Shown here: piece after piece, positions 1-11,668 of the stretch | How the letters are laid out: each line of letters opens with the position of its first letter | Numbering within the stretch: position 1 is the stretch's first letter | NCBI RefSeq assembly: GCF_026745355.1 | Contig: NC_079209.1 | Location: 31,034,944-31,098,943 of the forward strand | Length of the DNA stretch: 64,000 nt | Direction of reading: 5' to 3' | Source: Beta vulgaris subsp. vulgaris | Taxonomy: Eukaryota; Streptophyta; Magnoliopsida; Caryophyllales; Amaranthaceae | Notes under the pieces: model-generated | Told to the model about the DNA's origin: nothing | Seen by the model: only the letters and a program-made list of their open reading frames with translations | Database searches by the model: none | Made by a program: the position numbers and the translations under genes

Positions 1-782
1 TCCATTTAAGGGAAATGTAGCATCTATAAAAAAACGGAGGAAGTAATTATGAACAATAAGGATAAGAGTTTGTTAAGGTTGAAAATGTTGTGGAAGAAAT
101 GGAGGTGAGATGAATGGTACTCTGGAGCGCCAGAGGCAGGGTTAGTCATACTAGACAATTCTCACAATGCAACGATGTATGAACATAAAACTAGTGGAGA
201 GAAAGAAGCTAAGGAGTTGAAGATAATTAGTTGTACTAAAGCTTTGTGTTAGTATTTCTTTTATGAATGTAATTATCAATAAATTTATTGTGAAACTATG
301 AAGACAAATTGGAACAAAAAGTGTATATATGAGGATGTAAACTCAAACTAGCTACGTTGTATTATTTAAGTAAGCTTTGTTTTTGCATTAAGCTAGTGGT
401 GTAAATGGAGAGCTAGGAATTTATTGTTACGACTTTATAAAGAAACGAGTATGGAGTTAGGAGTAATATGGACATGTTCAAACATTGAGAACTACTACTG
501 TAAGTTATGGATTAGAGATTAATATGGATAATGGGTGTAAGTAATTGGAGTATATGTTTCGGATAGATATATAGCTATATCCTGGTAAATTTATGTATGA
601 TAGGGTGATATGGAGTAAGATTTTTATTAGCATACAATAATAATTGTCGTTGACAAAATTTGGAAGGATGTAATATGGTTATTCAGGTAGAAGCTATGGG
701 GGCAGTAACTCCAAAAATATGGATATCATTTTGGTAATATAAGAATCAATATATTGCGCAATAACCTGATCGGGGTGTTACA
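1..782 (+). mobile_element. 5' LTR fragment of a decayed chromovirus (probable)
   Basis: AT-rich sequence without a convincing reading frame. It ends at 781-782 in cggggtgttaca, the kind of TTACA end that pairs with LTRs starting TGTAA. The 3' LTR of the same element starts TGTAATAGCC at 4061 and ends in TTTTTACA at 7944. The 5' LTR starts left of the window, so only its end is seen. The two LTR ends are too diverged to align convincingly by eye, so the assignment rests on position and terminal motif. A short acggaggaagta motif at 36-47 may be the end of an unrelated Stowaway-like MITE. Confidence 0.35.
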
Positions 783-1989
783 AATTGTGTTGGGGAATTG
801 ACCACGTTATACTTTTGGAGTCTATATATGTTAGTTACAAGTATTTTGTGATTTTTTTATAAATAACTTGTATACCTCCAAGAACATGTGTTGTAGTTGG
901 CTACATTATGGGTTTCGATTGTGAAATGAACTTGAATATGTTTCTCTTATATGTTTTGCAGTACGAAATTCATTTTGGAATTTGAATTTTTAATATTACT
1001 AATTATAATGGAATCTGTATATAATGGATTTGGCATATGATTTCCTCAAATATGCAAGTTCAATATTGTCATAAAAAAAAGGTGGAAGTTGGGTTTGGTT
1101 TTGAGGAACTGAAACTCAAGAGAATTGGGTGTTATCCAACCTTTGTGCTCTAGAGTAAGTATCGATGGAAATCTAAAAAAAAAAAAAAGAGAACATTGAA
1201 GAAAAGGAAGATTTACGGATGGGGGAATCAAGAAGCAAAGATGGAAACATCAAGGGGAAGACGAAGATACACCAGGGTTGCAAGAGATTTCAAGTGACGT
1301 GGTTTTCAAGAAAGAAAAAGAAAACATTGTAAAGCCTTAGCTAATTTGTTGTTGTTTGGGGACTGCGCATTTATTTATCTCCATCACGTTTTTGTAAACT
1401 TTATTATGAGAATTTATATGTCTGATAGAGGGTCGAATTGTTGTAAATAATTATTTAGAGATTGTGTAGTTAAGATTGCAAGTGTCAAGGTTGCAGGTGG
1501 GTTTAATATTTTTGGATTTGGAGTATTATAATACAATATTGGAGGATGTCTTGGCTAAGAAAGAACCAAGCAGAGATAGTATTATATAGCACACAGGGTG
1601 TGTCTTTTTGTCCAGCTCAAAAGAACAGAGCAAGGTGATAAATTGACATGCGTTACCAGAAGGTATTGATTACATAATTCAAATAGTAGAGAATCATAAG
1701 GAAGTAATGGGGAATGAAAAGAACTTCGATAGTTGATGAGTCCCTAGATGTATTATCTGATAATTTGCAAGCATTGCAATTATATATGGTGATTAATTTT
1801 TATATATGGTACGTAGCAGGGACCACACCTACTTTTAGAGCTAAGGTGGTCGGGTTAATAAAATTAGAAGAATAGTGCAAAAAGATTGTATTCGACCAAT
1901 GTTTCTAACGGGGAGATGAATCAATGAAATTATGTGAAGATAATCAGTAGACTAATAAGATTACATCTAAGAATAGGAATTCGTAATCT
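783..1989 (+). other. decayed leader/gag/protease portion of the chromovirus
   Basis: About 1.2 kb between the presumed 5' LTR end and the first recognisable reverse-transcriptase motif. Stops occur in all frames and no gag or protease motif could be read with confidence. A 13-A run lies at 1177-1189. It is assigned to the element only because of its position. Confidence 0.3.
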
Positions 1990-4058
1990 CGAATAGATGA
2001 TTCATGCGATCAATTAAAAGCCGTTGGGGTGTTTGAAAGTAGATCTAAGATCAGGGATATTACTAGATGCACGCAGCAAGGGAAAATATTTTGAATATGA
2101 CATTTAGGATGGGTTATGGTCACTATGAGTTGTGAAGACATCGATCGAGCTTAGTAATGCAACAATAGTGTTCATAAATACGATGTAGTGATATTTTAAA
2201 TCTTATTAGACTAAATAATAAAAAAAATTTGTAGATGATATTTTGGTATGTTCAAAGAATCAGGAAGCGTATCTTACATAAGTATCAAGGAAAGAATAAA
2301 GTTTGAGTGGTCGGCAAATGGCGCGGAAGTTTTTCCAAAAGTTGAAGAAAAGGTTAACCAATGCCTAGTTTTAGCTTCGTCTTCGGGGACAGAAGGACTT
2401 AAAGTGTATCACTGTGTTTCCCAGATAAGTTTGCCATGTATATTAATGTGGCATCAACAAACAACAACCTAAGCCTCTAAGTAGTTAAAGCCATAAGGAA
2501 ATTACTTTGAGCATGATCTGGAATGGAAGCTAAGGAATTTCCCTTAAAGGTTCTATTAAATTAAATAATTGGAAAGCTGTATACCAATTGAAAACTTAAG
2601 GTATATCTTTATTTAGGAAGAGATAAAAGTTAAATAGTGAAGGTAGCTAGAATAGCCAAGGACTATGATGTGACATTTAGTACCGTTGGGGAAGACAGAT
2701 GGGGTACTAGATGCTTTGACCAGGAAAAACCTTAGTAGGGAAATGATGTCATCATCTCGATATCATCGGAGTTATATAAAGAATAATGCAATTGGAGTTG
2801 AATGTAAGTAAGGAATGAGATCTACAAGGAGAACTAAATGTTTTGTCATTAAAGTATTCTTTTTGAGAAAAAATTAAGCTAAGTAAGTGCAAATAAAGTT
2901 TATCAAGGAACTGAGGTCAAAGATAGAGAAAAACGAGATGACGAATTTACAAGTATATGATTGTGGAAGAGTACATATACATAGGAAAGTGGATGTACCG
3001 ATAATTCAAAGCTGGAAAAAAAGGATTATGAGGGAGGCGCTTAGCAGGGCGTATTCAATTCATCATTAAAGGGGTGTGATGATTCATGATATAAAGAGGT
3101 ATTCTTGATGAAGAGAGTTGAAGCAAGATGTCGCATAATACTTAAATTGCAAAGAAGGGAAGTGCGAGGGGAGAAGTTGCATGAGCAAATAAGGTGTTTT
3201 ATCAAATGTTGAAAGATATGTTGCAAACGTATGTATAGGAATTTAAGGGTTCGTAGAGATAAATTAGCATGGACGAAATTCTTCAATAGCAACAGCTACC
3301 AATTGAGTATAATTAACTTCGTATAAAGCTCTATGTGGAGATAAAGGTCGATCACTTATTTGTTGGGATGACGTGAGCCTGGAATTCCAATAAGGACTGT
3401 AGGATCATGAGACTAAGAAGCGAGTGCGAGAAAGTCGAGGAAAAATAATGGAGTACAGGTTATAGGTATTTAACCTTTGTTTCAAGAACTATTATGGTAA
3501 TTTACGAAGGTGTTTATCATAATTATGATTGTCAAATTTGGTTGTTAATTTCCATATATAAGCGTTATTCATGACTGTGATTTTAAAGCAACATGAATTC
3601 CGATATGTTCTATATGGATTGATCCCTTATAAGTGAATTAAAGAGAACAAATTTAAGTTCTGTGGTTTGTTTCACTACATGGTTACGACCAATCAAATTT
3701 GTTATGTTAATGGATTTGTAACTCATGTTCTCCTCTAGATTACTTGAAGAAGTGGTATGATATTGTTACCTTAAGAGATTTGGGTATATGCTATAAAAGT
3801 TTTGAAATTTTGTGTTATGACATTTAGAGATATGAATCTGTGCAATTAAGAATTAAGTAATGTTACATTAAGACTCTTGATAAAAATTAAAGTATATATT
3901 ATATTACAAGGCCTACATTACTTTAGCCCAGGACTAACAACCAACCGTGGAACAGGAAGAGCAACATGTGAGAACAGATTAGATATGCGAGATCAGTATC
4001 CTCAGTATTCTAAGGTACAATATAGATTTCAGGATGAAACTTTTTTAAAGAGAGGTAG
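1990..4058 (+). pseudogene. Ty3/gypsy chromovirus pol remnant (RT, RNase H, integrase, C-terminus)
   Basis: Broken pol read in pieces. Around 2100-2160 there is a degraded RT palm stretch (GHYEF-like). At 2228-2270 the RT active site reads FVDDILVCSK. At 2295-2470 the RNase H connection is seen (FxWSAxxxxxF, then SGTEGLKVY). At 2990-3075 the integrase zinc-finger region has R-I-M-R-E-A-L-S followed by YSIHH. At 3320-3375 the integrase core end reads YKALCGDKGRSLICWDDV. At 3955-4058 a chromovirus C-terminus is seen (ATCENRLDMRDQYP, then GRV-stop). Many stops and frame changes make it non-functional. The motif series is that of Del/Tekay-type chromoviruses. The last codons abut the 3' LTR at 4061, as usual in this group. 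Confidence 0.75.
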
Positions 4059-4548
4059 AGTGTAATAGCCTCAATTTTTAATATGATATCGTTAAGATAA
4101 ACGAGATACGTTAACATATTAATCATTACTTAATCAAATGCATCTTTGAGGAATAAGAAAATTGTGAATAGTCCCTATGTGTTTATTTGTGAATCTAAAT
4201 ATTATGTGTTTTATATGATTAGGAATGCAAATTACGAGTTAAGATAAGTTATTAACGAATTATGTTTAAAGTTGAGCATTGTTCTAAAAATTTTAAACTT
4301 TGAGTTATTATTGGTATTGTGTTTGAGATACTTTGTAATTATGATTCAAGGGTTAAATGAGCCAAAATATCTTTTTAAAGTTATAAGAAATAATTTGAGA
4401 ATTTAGTTTAAGTGTGATGAAGGATTAGAGTTTAATCACAGGAGGTTAAGGATTAAGTAAACCCAGAAAGTTCCGAAATGCTCCTAAGCTGTGAAAAGAC
4501 GATTTTGCCGTGATTACTAAACTGAAATTACAAGCTTGCCATTTATCC

Positions 4549-4678
<130 letters not shown>

Positions 4679-5475
4679 TGTGTGTCCAAGTCCCCTAATT
4701 CATTTCATCAGATTTATTTTACAAAAACACATCACATTCTCTCCTCATTCCTCACGCCATTTCTGGCGAGTTTGTGGTTGCCCTTTGGCAGCCTGAACTC
4801 TTGCTTCAAATCTTACATGCAATTGATTTTCTAGGTTCCTCAAGTTGTTTTTCATACTGGGCAATTGATAGTTTTGAGGTTTCATATCAATAGCATTAAA
4901 GAAAGTCAAGGAAGGTGAGATGTTGCTGAATTACAACACTGATGAGGTTTATAAGATTGAAACTTGATTACTTTAGGTTAATTGCTGAATTTTAAGCTAT
5001 TAATGTTTTATTTAAGGTCTTATGGAGTTGCTTGAGAAGAGATAAAATTTGTTGAAAGAGATTTGATTCCTAAACACCGGAGTAAGGTACACAAGAACCA
5101 CCCTTCGAACCATATTTTCTTAGTTTATTTCTGTATCATTTGTTTTGTGAAAATTGTGGGATGTTTGACCATATTTTGTGATGAAAACCTACTGATTTGT
5201 AGATAATAAGAAGGTAGTTGATTCCAAAGTATTGTGTGCGAATTTTCGGGAATGTCTTTTCGAAGTATAAATCGTTACATGTTAGGTTCCTCTAACACCG
5301 ATCGAACCTTGATGCTACCTTGGTTGTACCTTGATTAATTGTCTCAAATGATGATGGTATTTCATGATATACTCTTGGAAATTTTCTATCTTGATTATTA
5401 GATAAAACTTTGTTTCTTTTTCCCCCCATCACATGCCACATACACCCTCCGTTTGAGAAGTAAAGAATAATTAAA

Positions 5476-6682
5476 AGGATTTTTTAACTACAATAATACA
5501 AAATTTTGTCCGTTCTCTCGCAATAATACAAACTTTTGATTATTTTTTAATAATACAAACTTTAGGCCAAAATTCCTCCAGTATGTCAAGTTGACTTGTA
5601 ACCTGTAAAACAGGTAAAAATAATTACAAAATGATATTTCTTCTTTCTCCCTCCTCCCCCAATCCCCACCCACCTGAACCACCTCAGCCCCTCCCCTCCC
5701 CCCACCCCACAACCACCACCCCCGAAAACCACCAAACCCAGCCACCACCGAAACCAACCCACAACCACCCCCCCCGAAACCAACCGACATACCCCACCCT
5801 CGAAAACAATCAAACCCAATCACTTCCTCCCCCACCCCATAACCACTACCCCCGAAACCAACCCATAGACCCCACCCCCGAAACCAACCCACATAACCCA
5901 CCTCAAAAACCACCAAACCCAGCCACACACCCCCCCCCCCCCCGAAAACCACCAAACCCAACCATCCCCCCACCCTCGAAAACACCCCCCTCCACTCCCT
6001 CACCCTCGAAATACACAAAACCCAGCCACAACCACCATGAACCCCATCCACCAAACCCTATCAACACCTTTATTTTCCCTATCTCCACCTCAAATTTGGA
6101 ATTAGGGGTAGTGCGACTAGGGGTAGTGCGAAGAATTAGGAGAGAAAATAGGGTAGTGATGTTGGCAGCGTTAGAGACGTTCGCGATGATGCTCGTTGGC
6201 GTGGTGCGTCGTGAGGTGTGGTGGTGTGGTGTGGCATGTTGTGGTGTGGTGTGGTGATGGTGTGTCGTGAGGTGAGTTGTGTTGGTGTGGTATGGACGAT
6301 GTGTTGGTGGTGCAATGGTGTGGTATGATGCAATGTGTTGGTGGCACTTGTGGTTTCAGGATGGGGAGGGGCTTCTGTGGAGGTGTTGGGTTGACGAAGA
6401 GAGAAGGTGCAAGGTCAGGTTGGGTTGGGTGGGTGAGGGAAAAAAAAGTTTTTTTTCGTTTTTCAAATTTAAATAAAAATTAAAAAAATAAACCAATAAG
6501 CAAGCGACACGTGTCCTAGGGAGTGCCACGTATATATTTTACCTGCACCAACAAGTTAGGAACCGGTCATGAACTGCTGGAGGAATTTTGGGCTAAAGTT
6601 TGTATTATTAAAAAATAATCAAAAGTTTGTATTATTGCGAGAGAACGGGCCAAAGTTTGTATTATTCCGGTTAAAAAATCCT
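5476..6682. mobile_element. non-autonomous TIR element with about 110-bp terminal inverted repeats
   Basis: The left end (5476-5590) and right end (6570-6682) are near-perfect inverted copies, starting aggattttttaac and ending gttaaaaaatcct. Each TIR holds three copies of the motif aataatacaaacttt. The interior is strand-asymmetric: 5630-6060 is very C-rich (CCCACC/CCCCGAAACC runs) and 6200-6350 is rich in GTGGTGTGG. No transposase is seen. Long TIRs suggest a Mutator-like element, but no clear target duplication could be read at the ends, so the superfamily is open. It is inserted in the chromovirus 3' LTR. Confidence 0.75.
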
Positions 6683-7944
6683 AACTAAAATTCGATTTTC
6701 GCTTAGTTGTGTTCTAAGTTAATAAACCCTTGTTCCTTTGTTTCCTAAAATGGTTGTGAATGATGAACACCTATTGCCCTATTCATATAATAAGTTGTAA
6801 ACCAAAACTTCGGCCAAACACAAGAGTTAATTATAAGTAACTTTTGCATGAAAATCACTATCCTTTAACACAAAACCGAAAACCATAAAATTGACATATG
6901 TTTACTAGTGTGATATAACCTTTCCATGTATTTAATAGCATTTCTATAAATCTTTTACATGCTGCCTTGTCATGATAAACATTATGTTTAATCACCTCAG
7001 CTAATCTCAACATCTTTCGAGACCTGATTATTAAGGTCACTTTTGCAGAAACAGTTGAACTTGACATAGCAAGCTTGTTTAACGAAACTTGTTTTGATAA
7101 GTTAAAGTTTGTTATGATAGCAGAAATAATGATTATGAATAAGTATTTGAGTAAGTTATTTATGTATAGTTATAAAAGTCTAAGTATTGTAGTATAAGTA
7201 TATGAGTATAAGTATTTAAGTACAAGTGTTGAGTCTTGAGTGTAAATAAATTTGTATGTGTGTTTAGAGCGGGTATTGCTCCGGAGCAGGTATTGCTCTA
7301 TGTAGGGTCATGACCTAGAAGTCTTGTAAGCAGGAAATAATAAAGGTGGGGAGACATCCCTCAAAAGTCTGGAGTTGTGGCTTAGCCCTCTCCATTCCTG
7401 TTCCTTCCCTAGATATGTTATGTCTTGTGATAAGTTTAAGATTATTTTTTGAGTTATATCTATGGAGAATGATGTGTGATATCTGGAGATAATTCTGGGA
7501 AATTTCTCTAGTATATGCAAAAGTATTTCTATGGAAGTTTACAAGAAAACCAACGCATTTCTAAACAAGTATTAACGTATTTCTTAATAAGAATAAAAGT
7601 ATCTCGAAAATTATAAGTTTATGCTTTGAGTATAAGAAACGATTGCGTAATTTCATATCAATGTCTTTAGTCCGCTGCTATGAGATAATCTATTTTATAT
7701 AATGTTTCTTGGCAAGTTAAACATGTATTTTCAATTTGTAATCTAAATACTCAAAACGTATTATAAATACTAACTAGTTGTAATCTATTTTTACAATAAG
7801 CTTGGATAATATGGGATTTCCTTATTTCCCTCAGCAGGATAGGTGCGGGAATCCTCCCTAACAGACTATTTGATTAGAAACTTTAACATTGTAATTATCA
7901 GTATTGGGTCTGAATTAAGCTGCTATTTGGAGCGGGTTTTTACA

Positions 7945-8600
7945 ACTGCCTAATTGCTCAAGAAGTTCTAAACTGGGTTAAGAGAAGTAAAAAAGAGAAC
8001 CTCTATGCTGGTATCATGAAAGTGCACCTAAGTAAAATCTATGATGGGATTAGATTGGACTTTGTAGAAGTTGTCCTAAGGAAAATGAGATTCCCTGATA
8101 AGTGGATCGTTCAATACATCTCTAGTGTCTCCTACCTAGTCCTAGTCAATGATGAACCCACCAAATTCCTCTATCCCTCCGCAGGGTTCAGGCAAGGTGA
8201 CCCCCTTTCTTCTTATATCTTCTACATGGAAGTCCTTTCCTAAAATCGTTTTTGGGCTAAATCAGAGAAAACCATTCATGGTATCAAAATAGCAAGATTT
8301 ACCCCTTCTTTGTCTCACTTATTTTTTGCAGATGGTGAGCTCATCATTTTTAACAAGTCTTTGGTTACGTTTAGTCCTAACACTCCAAGGAGATTTTGCT
8401 CTATCATGACAAAACCCTTAGGTAAGAAAAGTTCTCCTCTTTTGGAACTTACCTAGGATGGATGTGGATGCTTGGAAAACTACAATTTTCAATTCAATAT
8501 CTACAAAAATAAAAAATAAAATTCTTTCATGGAAATTCATTCACCTTTCTCCCACCGCCAAACTGATCCTTATCAATGTTATCCTCAGCTCTATGGTTTC
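7945..8600 (+). pseudogene. L1-type LINE reverse transcriptase, middle part (LINE-1)
   Basis: Non-LTR reverse transcriptase. The reading starts NCLIAQEVLNWVKRS right after the chromovirus LTR end, followed by AGFRQGDPLSSYIF at about 8185-8225. The active-site box reads FFADGELIIF at about 8325-8350, where L1 elements normally have FADD, so one catalytic Asp is replaced by Gly. A stop follows GDPLSSYIFYMEVLS at 8243. The 5' part of the LINE is missing from the window because the chromovirus sits on that side. The 3' part resumes at 17761 after the Tat-1 insertion. Confidence 0.85.
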
Positions 8601-8980
8601 TGTTTCGGGTAAAAACTTGTATTAGGTGGGATGGATCGAGATGAGGATTATGGATGGCCGGATACTCGGAGAGGATTAGGAGACCTGCACAAGACAAGAG
8701 TTAGACTACCCCGGGGGTGGATCCGGGATCGCCCCTCCGACGATCAAGTCAGTTGAAGTGAATTAAGTGGGATTTGTGAAGTGGATTGTCTAGGATTTCT
8801 TACCTCAATAAATGGGGATCTGTCCGCTATTTATAGGCGTTGAAATGTGTGAAGGTGGTCCCTGCCATATAGGCACGGAATTTAAGGCAAGTGGGTCCCA
8901 CTGGGGGACTTCCATGTTGGCAGGAGGCCTTTAGGCCTTGGACCAAGCAATGGCCCCTCAGGCAAAATTGGGCCCAAACA
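8601..8980 (-). repeat. Tat-1 3' LTR
   Basis: 380 bp, 16 substitutions from the partner LTR at 17381-17760. A TATAAATA box on the minus strand lies at 8828-8835. It is the 3' LTR because the coding strand is minus. Confidence 0.95.
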
Positions 8981-8996
8981 TTAGCCCCACGCGAAA
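8981..8996 (-). other. Tat-1 polypurine tract
   Basis: On the minus strand gcgtggggctaa lies immediately before the LTR start TGTTTGGG. A short G-rich tract in this place is the plus-strand priming site of LTR elements. Confidence 0.6.
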
Positions 8997-9119
8997 TATA
9001 TGGGAGGGGCCTCAATCGATACCATGTGTTTCGCGAAAACCACGAGATCGTTCCCTTACTGCGAAGGGTGGGGAGGTCTGGTTCGGAACCATTCAAGGAC
9101 ATTTGGACCCTACATAACT

Positions 9120-9850
9120 CGAGGGAGTATAGAGGCCTCGTCCGAGGTTGCCCAGGTGTCAATGAGCCCTAGGTAACTGGAGGAAGTTGCGAGACGTCGC
9201 TCGAGGTTGCCTAGGGGTCAATGAGCCCTAGGTAACTAGAGGAAGTTGGGAGACGTTGCTCGAGGTTACCCAGGGGCCAATGAGCCCTAGGTAACTCAAG
9301 GAAGTTGGGAGACGTCGCTCGAGGTTACCTAGGGGCCAATGAGCCCTAGGTAACTCGAGGAAGCCTAGAGACCTTGCTCGAGGTTACTCAGGGGCTAATG
9401 GGCCCCAAGTAACTCGAGGAAGTTCAGAGACCTCTCTCGAGGTTACCCAGGGGCCAATGAGCCCCAGGTAACTCGAGGAAGTTCAAAGACCTCGCTCGAG
9501 GTTACCCAGGGGCCAATGAGCCCCAGGTAACTCAAGGAAGTTCAGAGACCTCGCTCGAGGTTACCTAGGGGCCAATGAGCTCCAGGTAACTCGAGGAAAT
9601 CCAGAGACCTCGCTCGAGGTTACCCAGGGGCCAATGAGACCCAGGTGACTCAAGGAAGTTCAGAGACCTCGCTCGAGATTACCCAGGGGCCAATGAGCCC
9701 CAGGTAAGTCGAGGAAGTTCGTAGACCTCGCTCGAGGTTATCCAGGGGCCAATGAGCCCCAGGTAACTCGAGGAAGTTCTGAAACCTCGCCCAAGGTTTC
9801 TTCGGCGGCTAATGAACCTCGGATAACTCGGGGTAGCACCCTCGCTCGAG
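9120..9850. repeat. 59-bp tandem array of hairpin units, about 12 copies
   Basis: The period is 59 bp, read from the regular one-base shift of each copy against 60-base lines. Each unit contains the arm CTCGAGGTTACCCAGGGG, an 8-base spacer CCAATGAG, and the near-reverse-complement arm CCCCAGGTAACTCGAG, then a 17-base linker. The arms pair with one bulge and one or two mismatches. The first and last copies are more diverged than the central ones, which is usual for tandem arrays. It lies between the antisense ORF and the 3' LTR of Tat-1. No protein motif was recognised in it. Confidence 0.93.
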
Positions 9851-10043
9851 GTTACCCAGGCGTCCCTGGTTCGCTCGAGGGGTATGACACCGTAGAGCTT
9901 GACGGGTGTCGATCAGCGATGGTGGCAACCGAGATATCCCCCACTCGATCTGTTGAGGTGCCTAGATGTAGGTCTTTGGCCTCCATCTGGGCGCGGATGG
10001 CCCAGGAAGTTAGAGCTCCGACAAGGAGAATGTTTTCTCGAAA

Positions 10044-11338
10044 GTGCCAACGCACTCTGGCGCTGGATCCACCTGGGTTCCAGCCACCTCTCCTAGGAGG
10101 GCTAGAGGGGACTGTGCCAGGAGGCTTGCATTTATTGGGCTTTTTGATATGCCCAATGACGTGGCGCCCTTAGGTGTTCCCCTGCCGGCCTTAGTCAAGA
10201 TAGAAGACTCCCCTGCCCCTGTGGCACCTGTCATCTCGAGCACTATCGCAGTTGCAACGGCCTCAAAGAAGAAGTCTTGGGCTGAAGAGGCCATGAGGCT
10301 GCCTTTCTCTGCCCTTTCGAGGGCTGAGATGGCCGCGCGCTTCGACAAGGCCTTGGAGCACTTGGTGACGGAGTTGGATGATAAGGCGTGCCTGACACCT
10401 GATGGCCAAGAGGTCGAAGCCGTTAAGGCGACCATGACCGAGGTATTGTAACTTTCCCTCTTTATACTTGTCATTTTTAGCTTTTCGTTTGCTAACATCT
10501 TTCTTTCTTTCAGCTGTCGATCAGGGTGTTGTCCCTGGCTCGAAGGTTTGTTCCTGGGATAGCCGCCGGGACAGTTTCGGGGGAGATATCTTGGGACGAG
10601 AGGAACACTCTCGTCAATCGACTGAGGCTGGCCGAGATGCAGCTCTCGGAGGCCCAGGAATCGATGGCCAACTCCCTGAAGGCCTTCGAGGAGAAGAAGG
10701 CGGAACTGGAGCAGGCCCGCGACGTCGCCCTTAAGCAAAGGGACTCTACTAGCAGAAGGCAAAGAGAGGCGACCAAGAACCGTAAGCAGGTCGAGGAGAA
10801 GGTCGAGAAGGCTCGAAAGGCAGCTGAAGAGGCCATTGCCAAGGCCCGAGAGTGCCGGGAGGCCGTGGTTCAAGACTGGAAGGACTCCGATGAGGGGAGG
10901 GATTTCCTCGAGGATGTCTCCCTTCAAGCCTCTGAGATAGGGCAGGCTGAGGCCCTCTGCAAAGTGCGGGTGGTCCTCGAGAGGCTTGCCCCCGATCTTT
11001 CTTGGTCTGAGGTTGAGGATGGCGTCAAGGCGCTTTCCCAAGAGGAAGGGTCTGCTGAGGCAAACCAAGTCGAGGGCCAAGTTCTTCCCCCTTGCCAACC
11101 TCGAGGGGTGACCTGGAGCTTCTCTTCTCTTCTTGGTGGCCCTTCGCCTTTTCTTGGTTGCTCTTATTCTCTTCTTGGTGGCTCTTCTCCTCTTCTTGTT
11201 CCTTCTTTCCCCTTGTCTTCTTTTAAGTTTTTCTTATGTCTCCTACTAGGGTTAACTTTATACCCTTTAGGTTTTCTTATTCGATCTAAGCTTTTAACTT
11301 GCATTGTAGCGACTTCGATAGCTTGTAATGTGATTTAA
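10044..11338 (+). CDS. antisense extra ORF of Tat-1, two exons, coiled-coil protein
   Basis: This frame runs opposite to gag-pol. Exon 1 is 10044-10442 (133 codons, ends MTE). Then comes a 71-bp intron, 10443-10513, with GTATTG donor and a pyrimidine-rich CTTTCAG acceptor. Exon 2 is 10514-11338. Both junctions are phase 0, so the spliced product of about 407 residues is open throughout. Exon 2 holds a long Glu/Lys/Arg/Ala-rich heptad stretch (about residues 155-270, with EEKKAELEQARDVALKQRD), a strong coiled-coil. A Ser/Leu/Gly-rich and then hydrophobic tail follows. Extra, often antisense, ORFs downstream of integrase are known in Tat-lineage elements; their role is unknown. The exact start is uncertain. 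The minus-strand frame over the same DNA is taken as its shadow. Confidence 0.7.
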
Positions 11339-11668
11339 TGGAATAAAACTTCTGATTATGTTTTGCCTTATTTGTTTGTCTCTTCGAGCTTTTATGTTCT
11401 TTGTTTTCCATAAGAATTATCGTTGCGCCTGAGTAATCTCGAGGCCCTTTTATTTTTGTGCTTGTTTGTACGATTGCCAAGTGAACTCGAAGTACATAAT
11501 ATAACAAGCAATTCACATAATAGGCCATGTGTTATATATACGGCCAAAAGGCACAAAATGCAGGTGTTCTGCGATGCTTACAACGATCGATATGCATTCT
11601 TAATGCTTTACAAAATGACTACAGTTGTGCTCATATGGTATGCCCCCAAAGCTCGAGGGACAAACCAA
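11339..11668. other. spacer between antisense ORF and integrase end
   Basis: About 330 bp, moderately AT-rich. No supported ORF was found. The antisense ORF and the integrase frame converge on it, so it would hold the 3' ends of both transcripts. Confidence 0.5.

Noticed and set aside
5631..6257. 208-codon Pro/Asn/His-rich frame and opposing Gly/Val/Trp-rich frame
   Set aside because: C-rich and G-rich filler inside a TIR element; no domain and both strands are open only because of base bias.
9120..9850. CRISPR-like regular repeat array
   Set aside because: The whole 59-bp unit is repeated with no unique spacers, in a plant retrotransposon; it is a tandem repeat.
10010..11098. 362-codon minus-strand frame over the Tat-1 antisense ORF
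   Set aside because: No domain; it mirrors the GC-rich coiled-coil ORF on the other strand, which has a phase-consistent intron.
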